A stretch of DNA of 64,000 bases from Yponomeuta sedellus (GCA_934045075.1 OW203726.1:24853693-24917692), one strand, 5' to 3'; numbered from the stretch's first letter, positions 9,294 to 19,555 are shown. Numbers and translations: made by a program. The notes: generated by a model from the sequence alone, not told the origin.

Positions 9294-9782
9294 GTTAGAA
9301 TTATTAAATGTGTAGTGGCCATTTATATGAATATAGGATTTACAATATTCTTGGCTGCTCAAGTAACTCAACTGCTAAAGCCGAACTTAGAGCATTAGCA
9401 GTTACCTTTTACCTTGCTCTAATCTCACAATATTATGATAAGATTGCCACACCTATACGTATGATAAGATTTCGCACACTCTGGCAAGCCATTGGTCCTC
9501 AGGCGTACAGACACACACAGGGTGGTGTAACATCGGCGGCTGGTCAGCCGGTACCAGGCGCGCAGCCCGCCGAGGCGGTGACGCCGCTGACCGGTCGCCG
9601 TAATGACTCCACTGCCTTTTAAGGGCCTGTTATGATGCGCGGACGGCAATGCGTGGATGAGGAGCTGGGGGGATCGGTAAATAGTTCCCGTTGTCAAGCT
9701 TTTTGCGCGTCTCTCATTGGTGTAGAGTGTAAAGAGTAAGTAAAATTTTCTGTGCAATCGACAGTATATCGACCTTTAGTAT
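9294..9782. other. interval with weak LINE-J 3'-UTR resemblance
   Basis: The stretch gccacacctatacgtatgataagat near 9446 resembles gccacctatacgtatggtaagat at 45010, which lies in a LINE-J 3'-end copy. The rest, including a GC-rich block at 9530-9610, matches nothing I recognise. Two 104-110 aa frames on opposite strands show no domain. Confidence 0.3.
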
Positions 9783-9890
9783 GGATGTCAATCCTTGTAT
9801 GTCCCCACTGCTTGGGCACGGGTCTCTTCCTGCATAGCAGGAAGGTTAGGCCATACACCACCACGGGGGCCAAGTCCGGGTTGATGGAGA
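9783..9890 (-). repeat. SINE-4 3' part
   Basis: tcaatccttgtatgtcccca, ctgcatagcaggaaggttag and ccacgggggccaagtccggg are the reverse complement of the SINE-4 3' third, truncated beyond gggttgatgg. Confidence 0.65.
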
Positions 9891-10247
9891 ATATTACCTT
9901 TAGCAACAAAAATTTAAAGATGGCAACCCAACAAAGCATCGTTATTTTTATGTTTTGTAGTTGTGGTAACATTGTTACTTTTCCCTTCTCTGTGGCAACG
10001 TTGTGCTATAATTACGTTCTAATTTATAATAAATTATTTAATATGAGGAGACTAGCGTTTCCGTGCTCCAAACCGTCAACAATCAGTCCAGACCTCTACA
10101 TAGATCAGGAATTGATAGTCTCGAGACAGTAAATACTTCTAGGATCTCTTATTCAGGATCCTTAGAGTCTATTTTGCAATCGTTGATTAAATTTTGCACT
10201 GGCTCCGCTTCAGATTATATTACATCATATTACATAATGCTTCGCAT
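9891..10247. other. unannotated interval
   Basis: AT-rich, no repeat or gene signal seen. Confidence 0.35.
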
Positions 10248-10400
10248 GGCACGTTAGGCTGTTGGTGCCGGCTGTCATATAACGGCAGTCGTTAAGCTAT
10301 ATCAGAGACCTTATGGGTGCTTGACAACTTCAAAGAGTAAGGCCTGCCACTGTCTTGCAGTCCTCCACCAATCCGAACTTGGCGAAGTATGGCCTAACTA
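10248..10400 (+). repeat. SINE-4 central part
   Basis: ggcacgttaggctgttggtg, cataacggcagtcgttaagc and caatccgaacttggcgaagt match the middle of SINE-4. The head and the 3' end are missing. Confidence 0.65.
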
Positions 10401-10424
10401 ATAAATGTCAGAGGGGTTCACAAA

Positions 10425-10540
10425 CCTCAGCGCTTGACATCGTCAATCCGCGGTGGGCTTACTTGACGATTAAGCCCGTTCTCCTGAGAGAAGGTATGTG
10501 CCCTACAGCGGGGCGTGAAGAGGCTGCATTATGATTATAA
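10425..10540 (+). repeat. SINE-2 tail type 1
   Basis: aaacctcagcgcttgac, ccgcggtgggc, gattaagcccgttctcctga and gagaaggtatgtgcccta form a type 1 tail ending near aggctgcat. It directly follows a broken SINE-4. Confidence 0.6.
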
Positions 10541-10689
10541 TCGCGATTAATATCCAATAATTTTCGTCAAGAGCACAGAACAAATAAACAAAAAAATTAT
10601 AATATAAAAAAAAACCTAACTCAACAAACCAACTTATATTATTTAGCTTACGACGTAGTAGCATAATTCAATTAGTTTGTTACGTACAC

Positions 10690-10800
10690 CAATCATGATA
10701 TCAACCCTTGTATGTCCCCACTGCTGGGGCACGGGTCTCTTTCTGCATCGCAGGAAGGTTAGGCCATACTCCACCATGGGGGCCAAGTCCGGGTAGGTCA
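10690..10800 (-). repeat. SINE-4 3' part
   Basis: gatatcaacccttgtatgtc, tgctggggcacgggtctctt and ccatgggggccaagtccggg match the SINE-4 3' end on the minus strand. The gatatc flank recurs at several SINE-4 ends. Confidence 0.65.
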
Positions 10801-11512
10801 CTAATCATCAATCACACTAATCATACGAGCTGTTAAATCATACAGTAATGTATTTAGTTTTATTTTTTTGTCTCATCCACTTGCAGCAATCATTGTTGCC
10901 GCCGGCCAGTCAGCCAGTTTGTCCACTCTTATTAAAATCGAACATCGGGCGAAGTACTTACATACTTCGCGTTTTTCCATTACCATTACCACTGGGTAGC
11001 GTCGACACTTTTATCTCGAAGCTCCTCGCGAGCTGTGCTCTCCTGGTACCTTCGGTTGTCTAGGAGCTAGCTACGATCGTAGATAAACATCGCTTTTTAC
11101 CTATTGAATGTCGTCCAGTTTCTATAAATGGCATATTGCTGGCGTAACTTATTTAACGTTCCATTCCACTAGGAATCTTGTTTCTATTGGAACATTGGAG
11201 GTGTATCAGTGTTTACTGTTGCATGGTTGTGGCGTTTCAACCTGTCTAGGTTCTAGGCCGAATTGTGAGTTGAATCTTTGATTTCTGTATAAATCTTGAA
11301 ATGTCTCATTTACCTTGGATTGGTGTTGGAGCGATAAGTTATTCTGTCGTTGGGAGTGGCCGCTTCGTTTTGAGATAAACTATACAACGTTTTGACTTCA
11401 ACATCTGAAGGTTTTTCTTTCTATCTTGAAAAACAAACAAAACAATTGCCTAGTTGTACATTTAAGATGTCTATTCACAGTAATTTATTAAAAAAAACTT
11501 AGGTAATCATAA
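10801..11512. other. unannotated interval
   Basis: No known family. A moderately GC-rich part (10890-11090) precedes AT-rich sequence. The 71-aa frame at 10848-11063 has no domain. Confidence 0.3.
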
Positions 11513-11612
11513 TGTAAGCCGTATATAAGCTGCTGCCACGCTGTAGAGCACATACATTCTCTTAGAGAGAGTAGGGGTTTTATCACTAAGTTAGCCCACC
11601 GCGGTTTGGCCA
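11513..11612 (-). repeat. SINE-2 tail type 1 remnant
   Basis: gccgtatataagctgct, ctcttagagagagtaggggt and ttagcccaccgcggtttggc are a decayed reverse complement of the type 1 tail. Confidence 0.55.
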
Positions 11613-11689
11613 TGTCTAGCCTTGCCGTATGTGAACACCGCAAACATTTATTTTTACTCAAATAAACTTAATTATCTTAACTCACGGCG

Positions 11690-12010
11690 TTATAGATGTC
11701 ATCAAAAAATATTAAAACAAACACCTTAAAAATAGTGGTGGTATAATCAAGACGGGTCCAATAGAGTCATGGAGTTGCCATTGTCACTATGTATGCAAAA
11801 GACACAAAAGTAAATAAATATAAGAAACCTGTTGGAATGTAATTATTTTTTATTCCCGGAGTTATAGTCGTGAGCCATATTAGAAAATACTTAAAGAAAC
11901 ACTTTAAGAATATTTTATTTGGTGGTGGTAATTTTATCATCATGGCTACGATGCGACTGCTATTGTCACTATGTGTACAAAAGACGAGAAAGTAAATAAA
12001 GATTATTGAT
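11690..12010. repeat. two diverged tandem copies of a ~150-bp unit
   Basis: The unit at about 11690-11830 and the unit at about 11868-12005 share an order of phrases: gttatag.tgt, a.cactttaa.aa.a, ggtggt, then attgtcactatgtatgcaaaagac..aaagtaaataaa against attgtcactatgtgtacaaaagac..aaagtaaataaa. The later halves match best. The family is unknown; it may be a local duplication. Confidence 0.5.
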
Positions 12011-12382
12011 TGTTAAAGAATAAACTTACTAGACTTTCAGTCGAAGGAGTCAATGATAATCGGAATAAGGTGTAGTTGTTACGAAAGTTTAAGTTGAATA
12101 AAGATTTTAAAAAATCCATCGAAATGTAGAGATAAGTGTTATTGTTGCGTTAGTTGTCATGTAAACCGCCCTTTTTTTAAGTTTCAGAAACGTCTCTACT
12201 TCTCCGAAAAATTCAAATTTAACAAAAACTCCGCAACCGTCTGAAAAAAAAGAATACGCGCGTCAAATTATCCACGCACGTTGCAATGCCCTTACAGGGA
12301 TCATGTTGTGATCTTAAATCTATTATTTAAGATCATATAATGTACTACACGACGCAAATAAGCCACTTAACAAATAAATAAC

Positions 12383-12586
12383 AAATTTAGAACCTTTTTT
12401 AAAACATATTTAGAGGCTAAACATTCCACCCATGCCGAGATTCGTACCCGCGACCTCTGGCTATCCGTGCCAGAGGTCGCGGGTTCGAATCCCGGCATGG
12501 GTGGAATTTTTAGCCTCTAAATAGGTTTTTAAAATTGTTCTCAGCACGGGTTAGTGCATTAAAACATAATATAAATTTAGAACCTT
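12383..12586. mobile_element. SINE-1 inverted dimer with 14-bp target duplication
   Basis: The minus arm (tatttagaggctaaacattc to ctctggctatccgtgcc) meets the plus arm (agaggtcgcgggttcgaatc to acgggttagtgcattaaaac) with essentially no spacer, giving a hairpin with arms of about 70-80 bp. The unit 12397-12572 is bounded by the exact repeat AAATTTAGAACCTT at 12383-12396 and 12573-12586. It is the tightest foldback of the family in this window. Confidence 0.75.
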
Positions 12587-12680
12587 CTCTTTTTAAAAAA
12601 AACTACTTAGGGGCTAAAAATTCCATCCATGCCGGGATTCGAACCCGTGTCCTCTGGCTAACCGTGCCAGTTTTGTTGAA
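12587..12680 (-). repeat. third SINE-1 arm, minus strand
   Basis: Directly after the right target repeat comes another minus arm (cttaggggctaaaaattcca, ccgggattcgaacccgtgtc, ggctaaccgtgcc). The local order of arms is minus-plus-minus. The two minus arms each follow a copy of AAATTTAGAACCTT, so a direct duplication of about 100 bp is an alternative to a simple target duplication. Confidence 0.65.
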
Positions 12681-13071
12681 AAAAAAGAGGTTAACGGGTG
12701 GTTAACAGGTACACCGCAGTGAAACCGCCACTCGGAAAAACAACAGTTAGCCGAGATTGTGGAAAAGGCCATCAGCTTCCTACACACACCTGTTTATCTG
12801 GTGTTATCTGGCGTGTAGGCCGCGCGATACACGGCCGAGTATCGAACCCGCTATCAGAACACAGCGGCTACCGGGGACCAAATGGGTTTCTCTTGTTACG
12901 CCTTAATAAATGCCGCCGGGAATCCTACCTTAAAGGCGGACTTATTTTTAATTTACCGATAAGGGGAATGGTGCGCTAAGTGTCATAGATCAGGGGCGCT
13001 GGCTTCGGAAAATGTCACTGTGATAAATAGTGTTCGATGAAGGACAATAACTATTAAACATGTTTTGTGTT
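12681..13071. other. unannotated interval
   Basis: A 93-aa frame (12698-12979) is open but shows no domain or codon signature. No repeat recognised. Confidence 0.3.
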
Positions 13072-13268
13072 GAAGACCTCTGTGGCGCAGTGGTAGCGCA
13101 TCTGCCTACTATGCAAGAGGACCCGGGTTCAAACCCCGACTGGGGACAAAAAAAAAACCCAGTTCTTGGATTTTTACATGTTTGTGATGTTTTTGTTCCT
13201 GGTTCTCACGGCTATCACAGGGTATCCTAGTGTGGGGAAGAAACAATGTATGTGCCTGTATTTAAATA
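13072..13268 (+). mobile_element. SINE-3 copy
   Basis: The tRNA-like head at about 13077-13147 (ctctgtggcgcagtggtagc as A box; gggttcaaaccc as B box) is followed by an A-rich linker and the body (acatgtttgtgatg, ctggttctcacgg, cacagggtatcctagtgtgg). Other plus copies lie at 13815-14015 and 39480-39680. Without a proper 7-bp acceptor pairing I read the head as tRNA-derived, not a tRNA gene. Confidence 0.7.
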
Positions 13269-13269
13269 T

Positions 13270-13470
13270 TACGTTGTATAGACTGACTCGCCCTGGTCCC
13301 AAACTAGGGTACCCTGTGCTATGGTAACCAGGCAAGGACATCATAAACATGGAATCACACCCAGACTAAGGTCATGTGTACTAGTGGGCCCCCAGTGGGA
13401 ATCGAACCCACGACCTCAGGCAGAGTAATCCGACGTGATACCGCTTCACCAACGAGGCAATCGAGGTAGT
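13270..13470 (-). mobile_element. SINE-3 body with a different tRNA-like head
   Basis: Read on the minus strand, the head (gcctcgttggtgaagcggta; ggtcgtgggttcgattccca) is followed by a body homologous to SINE-3 (catgtttatgatgtccttgc, ggttaccatagcacagggta, ccctagtttgggaccag). The body is shared with the copy at 13072-13268 but the head differs. The two copies lie tail to tail. Confidence 0.6.
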
Positions 13471-13489
13471 TTTTTATTTACATTAAAGA

Positions 13490-13650
13490 ATATCTTACCA
13501 TCGTGAGGAAACCTGAGGTGTTTTTGGTGTGAAATTGCCAATCCGCGGTGGGCACGCGTGATAATTAAGCCCATATTCTAGCTCTGAGAGAAGGCCTGTG
13601 CCCTGCAGTGGAACTATTATAGGCTTCATAAAATATCTTATCATATCTTA
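13490..13650 (+). repeat. SINE-2 body end with tail type 1
   Basis: accatcgtgaggaaacctga, gccaatccgcggtgggcacg, gagagaaggcctgtgccctg and cagtggaactattataggct are one of the best-preserved type 1 tails here. Its 3' end closely resembles the RTE-like LINE end at 34107-34252. Confidence 0.65.
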
Positions 13651-13814
13651 ATTAAGTAGAATTAAATATACCCGGTTTTCTCAGTAGTGACTATCTTTCT
13701 AATTAGACCTACAAAGTTCGTAAAGTTTATGGGTTTGTTCTACTATATGTCTATTAAGATTATCATGAATCCTGTTCAGTCGGCATCTGTGGAGCGATTT
13801 TCATCACTCATTCA

Positions 13815-14015
13815 GCATTAGACGATCTCTGTGGCCTAGCAGTAGCGCATCTGCCTACCATGCAAGAGGTCCAGGGTTCAAATCTCTCAGGTCATGGATG
13901 TTTACATGTTTGTGATGTCGCTGTTTCTGGTTCCCACGACACAGGGTATCCTAGTGTGGGGCCAGAAGCAATGTAAGTGCCTGTATGTAAATGTTATGTT
14001 TTGTTTTTGTTATGT
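13815..14015 (+). repeat. SINE-3 copy
   Basis: A degraded head (ctctgtggcctagcagtagc; agggttcaaatc) and the body (catgtttgtgatgtcgctgt, cacagggtatcctagtgtgg, gaagcaatgtaagtgcctgt) follow the family order. Confidence 0.65.
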
Positions 14016-14388
14016 TAATTTGGACACCTCGTTTTGTTTCTAAATCGGCTTGAACCATCCATTGGTCAAGGCGACCTCGCTCCTTGACTTTGGGAGCGGA
14101 CTTGACATATTGGCACTGCTAAGAACTGTCCCAGAGATATTGAATAATGCAATTAGATAAATGAATGCACGACTGATCAGCATAGCTGCAATCGTTGTCA
14201 TTTTCCGCGATAAATCTTTAGCACGACAAGTTTTGTTCTATAGAGCAGGGAGGCATAGAAAGTTTACTCGAAACAAAATGCAATCTAAATATCATTCACA
14301 CACATGACCAAGTATATGTTTATAAAGTATATGTTTATGTATAGGTATACGGTAGGGTTTATCCACTAGCTGAAAAAATAAACAGATA

Positions 14389-14532
14389 TCATACAAAATA
14401 ATGTCGTCCCATAGTGTTTGTTATCAAACTCGTTCGAAACGGCTACACCAATTTTATAAAAAAAATTGTATACCTACTTGGTACGTCTGAGAATAAGTCG
14501 TATGGCAAAACAGCCTTTGCCGGGTCAGCTAG
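14389..14532 (+). mobile_element. Helitron, internally deleted
   Basis: The 3' end is clear: GGCAAA and TTTGCC form a hairpin (ggcaaaacagcctttgcc), then gggtcagCTAG followed by T. The 5' end (A|TCATACAAAATAATG) is a guess. The phrase tcccatagtgtttgttatca also occurs in degraded form in the copy at 51150-51292. No Rep/helicase coding is present. Confidence 0.65.
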
Positions 14533-14970
14533 TACTAAACATATATATATATATATATATATATATACACGGTCTTTTTGCATCTACTTAATGAGATGAT
14601 TTATACAGCGTCCAGTGGCATCATCACTTACACTAGATGGGTGAAGGGACCACTCCGACGCTGTAGTGCCTGGGACATGGTTTTATAGATGGTGTAGGCT
14701 TGCCCAGCACCTATACCATCCTGACAACTTAGTCGGCCTAGCCCACAGGAAAGACTAGTCAATACCTGCGGAGCCAACCAAGCCGCGGGTTTCCTCACGA
14801 TGTTTTCCTTCACAGTTAGCGTGTGGTATTGCGACTACGAATTCGCAAATGTACATAACTTTGAAATTAAACAAAGTCATTGGTACATGCCCGCACTAGG
14901 GATCGAACCTGGGGCTCTCGCTTGCGAGTCCATGGTTCTACCCACTGAGCTACCACCGCTTAGTACTAAA
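14530..14970 (-). mobile_element. SINE-2 full copy (head, body, tail type 3) with (AT)n tail
   Basis: On the minus strand the head (gcggtggtagctcagtgggt with gggttcgatcccta-like B box), body (aatacccgcgg-side; ctaactgtgaaggaaaacat) and tail type 3 (gactagtctttcctgtgggc to gatgcaaaaagaccgtg) end in an (AT)13 run at 14541-14567. The direct repeat TAGTACTAAA at 14530-14539 and 14961-14970 brackets it. The left repeat begins in the last bases of the Helitron at 14389-14532, so the SINE inserted after it. Confidence 0.75.
14541..14567. repeat. (AT)13 dinucleotide array
   Basis: An uninterrupted AT repeat that forms the 3' tail of the minus-strand SINE-2 at 14530-14970. Confidence 0.9.
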
Positions 14971-17231
14971 TATAAGTTCCATCGAAATATTGTCAAATTT
15001 TAACAGCCAGGCAGCGTTTGTAGGAAACAGCTATTTATGAGAATGCAAAAATTGCCACAAAATTGGACTGATTAATAAAGAATTACATATCTCCTATTAG
15101 ACATACCCTAATCTTGGTAGATTTTTGAGGTTGAATTTTAAGTATCCCAATAATATTTTTTTAAGTTCTAAGAGTCTAGATTTCTAGGCTGCCCAAGTGG
15201 TTCTTCTGTATGCAACAAGTATCTTATTGCTAAAGTAATTACAATAAAGCAGTCCTCTGGATACTTTACCTTTAGAACAAATAACTAGCAATAACTCATG
15301 CTTTTAATATCAATAATATAATGTTATTCTTATTGCTGATTCCATAGTTTCAACTTGATTTAGCCTACGTGTACAAAATCTAATAACAGATGCCGCAATT
15401 TAATTTTTTTGATCTAGGAAGTAAACAAAGCGATACTAACGTATTTACTTAGGAAATTCTAATTTAGTGTGTAGCCGACCGTTACAAACAAAATACCAGT
15501 TTTTTTTAATTAAAAATTTACGTTATAAACCAGGGTGTACAAAGATACTTAACTGTTGTGTTTCTCCTCCTAATCCAGTGTACTGGCAGTCGATTGATGG
15601 GTTGAAGGTGTGCGTGTGGACTTTAAGAAACGTATACGAAAAATATTTTGAATTTATAATATCTATTAATTTGATAACGATTACATGGTTGATGGATGAT
15701 ATGCAGATTTTAATGAAGTGAAGTTAGTAACAATAGGCAACGGGTGGGGATCCACCGATGACGTCGATGGATTGCTGCTAATGTCACACTAGTCGAGTTG
15801 TGTATAAGTTCCTAAAGCGAAGAAGAGATGGTGCTGACATGTTACTTTTTTCTGAATAATTTGAAGAGCAGTTGACTGACTTAAAATATTTCCGGCGCTT
15901 ACGTTTCCTCACGATTTGGCTAATTCTTTCAATTTAATGCAAAACTACACTGACAGATGATTTTATTACATCGAGACCTTAAATAATTAAAACGTTTGCG
16001 ATTGCGAACTTAAAGCGACAATACATTAACCGAACCTGCGGTCTGCACCTATCGGTAGAGAAGTACTAACGCTTACACGGACTATCTCGCGATCCAAACT
16101 CCGCGTCTGCGCACGACACCCAGACTAATTAGAGTATAATGCGACAAAAAAGCAATCATGTATTTTCTACTACACTAGTGATACAGATTGTTGCGAATAG
16201 TTTTTTCACCTTTTCATTCTTCTATGATTTTCCGTCACATTTTTTGAATCACCGTTTCATTCAATTTTCTTGCTTATATTTCTCATTAAAATCTTTTATT
16301 AGCCTTCTCAGGACGATCTCTTCCCTTTTCCCATGCGGTTTACCCGTAGCCAATACAGATTTTGGTGATTTTCGTAGTTTAGGATATTGATTCAGTTCTA
16401 ATAAGATTATCTTCAATAGCATATGCTGATATTTGTTACAGATTTTACGAGTACAATCGCGATTGAATTTATTAAGTGAACTTAATTACCGTAACTTCCA
16501 ACACAAAAAACGCGATTAGGCGCGTTGATTGCAAAACTATCTTTAAGTATTGCGAGTGCGTAAATAAAACGCACTCATTTCGATATTTAATCTAAGTATT
16601 TAATGTTTATTTTAGTTTGTATCGTTGCGCCCGCACTACTGTGGCCCTTCGCAATGTAGAAAGTCCTTTACAAACTAAAAGATTAAAAATGATTGTGTAG
16701 ATTTTACTGGTGCTATAGCAGCCGTAGAAATTTTATGTTAGCTGTGCTATTATTACAAAAAATTGCAATAAATAATAATAAATAAATAAACCAATGAACC
16801 AAAAAGTGAGTTGTCTCATTAAACTTGCAAATAGGTATACAATTATTTGAGTAGTAGGCTAGCAGATTTAAGTTCTTAAATAACTTTATTGTTAAATAAA
16901 AACTCTTAATTGTTCACCATATATCATAAAAAAGTTAATGTTATGTGGAGCGATGGATGTTGTTTGTAAATTATTGTTCAAATGTATGCATATTATTTTG
17001 TATTTTACATACCATGTTTTATGCACTGATTTGGTAAATAATTTATTGTTTGAAAGAGTAGTCTTCACAGGAGCTCTCAAAGACACCAAGTGCCTGATGA
17101 TGGCTCCTAGAGAAATAGAGGGATCGAATTTATTATGTGTTTTTTTAAAGTAATTCGTGCATTTGCTCTCCAAAAACCCAATTTGATGGAATCGTAGTGA
17201 TATTCACAAAAACATATTTTGAAATAAAAAT
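14971..17231. other. repeat-poor AT-rich interval
   Basis: No SINE, LINE or DNA-transposon signature. Short frames (15467-15721, 16139-16390, 16892-17173) are AT-driven and without domains. It is a candidate stretch of unique host intergenic or intronic DNA. Confidence 0.35.
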
Positions 17232-17545
17232 AAAAACCGACTTCAAAATATTACGCCTCTAAAAACAGAGAAATAATTTAAACGAATATGTCGCTTAAAA
17301 TCGTGGTGTAGAAGGCTATAGCAGGCGGGTTTTTATTTTAGTAAAAATATAATGCATAGGTGATAGATAAATCATGTGACTAAAAGACCTTTGTATATTA
17401 TATTATCGGTGTTTTTTCTCAAGAAAGTGTCATGTAATTCAGTTTGCGTTTTAAACAGTTACTTTTGTTTTTATTGACTTATTTTAGCAAATACAATAAA
17501 AGTTCTGATCAAATGAGATCTTCTCATGTTTTTAAGTCGGTTAAG
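17232..17545. mobile_element. TIR element, CCGACTTCAAAA type
   Basis: aaaaaccgacttcaaaa at 17232-17248 is answered by the inverted ttttaagtcggtt at 17530-17542. Elements framed by aaaaaCCGACTTC and GAAGTCGGttttt are, to my recollection, common in moth genomes. The interior is AT-rich and non-coding. No target duplication could be fixed. Confidence 0.45.
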
Positions 17546-17769
17546 AATAAAATTTATTTTTATAACAATTTTGTTTTACGTAGTATGCTCATCGTACTGC
17601 TCCTGTGAATACTTATTTAGTTTTTAGGACCAAAAGATTGTACTAAAGGGAATACACCGAATAAAATGTACTTATTCGACGTTATGCGAAGTCTTCTATG
17701 GGATAATCAAAAAACTCGATGTCACGCGAAGCTAATGTATCTACCATAGTGAAGCGGGTCGACGCAGAG

Positions 17770-17870
17770 CTATTCGACGCAGTGCGAGTGCACCCAGAAA
17801 TCGAACCTGGATCTCTCGCTTCCGAGTCGATTGTTCTACCCACTGGGTTATAACATTATTTATTATTCCA
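17770..17870 (-). repeat. SINE-2 type tRNA-like head
   Basis: The minus strand reads ataacccagtgggtagaaca and aggttcgatttctgggtgca, an A box and B box with the family's actcggaagcgagag middle. No body follows, so this is a head fragment. Confidence 0.5.
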
Positions 17871-18293
17871 CTTAGCATCTATTTTTTCAGGCTTACGCCT
17901 AATGCAATAGAACACGAAGTGTTCGCTCGTACAGTGTAAACGCGCCATCTCAGGGAGCGTGTAATTGGGATGATAAATCACGGCTGCGTGTGCGATTGAT
18001 CCAGCAGCGGATTATTATTAGTACAACAGTTAAAAAGCTAAATCTCCAGGCAGCGAGAGCGGCGGCTTTATGGCCGGCTTTTTTGGGGCACAATTCGAAA
18101 CGGTCCATTTGGACATTTGATTTGTTGTCATTGGGAAATACCTAGAGAGGCATTCCATCAATTTCCTGGGCAGAAAACAAAAACAACTTGTCGTGGTGGA
18201 TAAGAAGGCATTAATAACGCTGAAGGTCCGGGAGCTCCTGAGTTCGATTCCGCTGGTACCAATTAGTAAACTGGTAAACAATTGTGTTAAACT
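17871..18293. other. unannotated interval
   Basis: No known repeat except a short tRNA-like phrase near 18236 (ctgagttcgattccgctggt). The 97-aa minus frame at 18030-18323 runs into the SINE-1 arm and is not a gene. Confidence 0.3.
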
Positions 18294-18467
18294 ATTTAAT
18301 GCACTAACCCGTGCTAAGGACAAATTTAAAAACCTATTTAGAGGCTAAAAATTTCACCCATGCCGGGATTCGAACCCGCAACCTCTGGCACGGATAGCCA
18401 GAGGTTGCGGGTTCAAATCCCGGCATGGGCGAAATTTTTAGCCTCTAAATAGATTTTTAAATAAAAT
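18294..18467. mobile_element. SINE-1 inverted dimer
   Basis: The minus arm (ttaatgcactaacccgtgct to cgaacccgcaacctctggc) is followed after a few bases by the plus arm (agccagaggttgcgggttca to agcctctaaatagattttta). The arms are about 85 bp and nearly identical. The plus arm lacks the final GCACGGGTTAGTGC block. No exact target duplication was found. Confidence 0.7.
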
Positions 18468-18477
18468 CTAGACAATT

Positions 18478-18582
18478 TTTTGTCAAAAATAATGTAGATT
18501 TTAAAATGGACACCTAATTTATCTTTTAACGTTCATAAACCCGCAGTTTCTGTACTACTTCTAATAAAACCTTTGTGACTTG
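18478..18582 (+). repeat. REP-H fragment
   Basis: gtagattttaaaatggacac, aacgttcataaaccc and cagtttctgtactactt match the end of the REP-H copy at 6890-7170. Confidence 0.5.
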
Positions 18583-18584
18583 AT

Positions 18585-18750
18585 TTGTTTTGAGGCCTTA
18601 TGTGCTTAATAACTTCTGACAGTAAGGCCCGCTACTGCCTTACAATCCTCCACCAACCCGAACTTGGCCCTCGTGAGTCTGGCCTAACCTCCCTGCGATG
18701 CAGGAAGAAATCCATGTCTAGCAGAGGGGACATACAAAGGGTTGATATCG
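18585..18750 (+). repeat. SINE-4 3' half
   Basis: gaggccttatgtgcttaata, cttctgacagtaaggcccgc, ccaacccgaacttggccctc and ggggacatacaaagggttga run to gatatcgat. The last bases suggest a short gat/atcg-type tail. Confidence 0.7.
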
Positions 18751-18977
18751 ATTTGATTTGATAGATCTATACTTCTGTGACATTTGCTTATGAGGCGGGA
18801 TCAGCATATCAAAGTCCGGTAGCTTAATTTATTCCATGTGGCGGCGGACAGGATTCGGCCCGAAAAGGACAAAAACGAAATAAAAGCGACACACATATGA
18901 ATACACTTATCGGCGAGCCGACCGACTGGTAATGCGTTGTAAGGAGGAACGGATAACTTTATGTATTGCTGCGCGGA

Positions 18978-19500
18978 TTTTTGTGTCGTCAGCCCAGTGG
19001 GTAGAAACATAAACTCGGATAAGAGAGACCCAGGTTCGATTCCCGGCGCAAGCATGTACCAATGACTTTGTTTTCATAGTTATGTACAATTGTGAAGTTA
19101 TAGTAGCAACACAACTAAGGAAACTGAGGGCGAGATAAACAGTCGCTTCTAAGAACAAGTCTTAGCGAAAGCACTTGCTTAAGAATCGATTTGTCTATCA
19201 TAGACAGTACTTTGGCACTCTCTAAGTCGCGAAACCCGGACTAATTCTTAGCATTGGCCTAAGAACATGCTTAGGTAAGCAAACGTCTACTTTGATACTT
19301 AGCTAAGTTAGCCTGAAGTAATGCTTAGGGAAGCTTGAGTACGGACTTGGGCTAAGCAATGACTATTTATCTCGCCCTGAGAGTCTGAGATATTAACATA
19401 CCTCAGCGCTAAAAATTGGCAATTTGCGGTGGGCACGTGGGGTAATTAAGCCCGTACTCTTTCTCTGAGAAAATTTAGGGCCTGTGTATTGCGACGTATG
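18978..19500 (+). mobile_element. SINE-2 (head, body, tail type 1) with nested MITE
   Basis: The head (tcagcccagtgggtagaaac; caggttcgattcccggcgca), the body (gtaccaatgactttgttttc to aactaaggaaactga) and, after the 250-bp element at 19128-19377, the rest (gagagtctgagatattaaca, aatttgcggtgggcacgtgg, ttaagcccgtactctttctc, gcctgtg) make one SINE-2. The continuity across the insertion confirms both the SINE model and the element's ends. Confidence 0.75.
19128..19377 (-). mobile_element. 250-bp MITE, copy 1 (3-bp target TGA)
   Basis: It begins GGGCGAGATAAACAGTC and ends with the inverse GACTATTTATCTCGCCC, with TGA on both sides (19125-19127 and 19378-19380). Copy 2 at 33319-33568 is the same length, in reverse orientation and, by eye, about 97% identical. 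The interior is filled with short cttagc/gctaag phrases that would pair. 3-bp TNA targets and GGG-starting TIRs fit PIF/Harbinger-type transposition, but this is inference because no transposase is present. Confidence 0.8.
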
Positions 19501-19555
19501 TCAGATTTTATGTTTAAGGTGGAAATGCGCAGTTGCTCCTCACAGAGGGTGTATC

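Noticed and set aside
9425..9757. 110-aa minus-strand frame opposite a 104-aa plus frame
   Set aside because: Overlapping frames on both strands in a GC-rich block indicate stop-codon scarcity, not coding.
13077..13147. Possible functional tRNA gene
   Set aside because: A and B boxes are good, but the ends do not pair as an acceptor stem, and the same head is attached to the SINE-3 body at two more loci.
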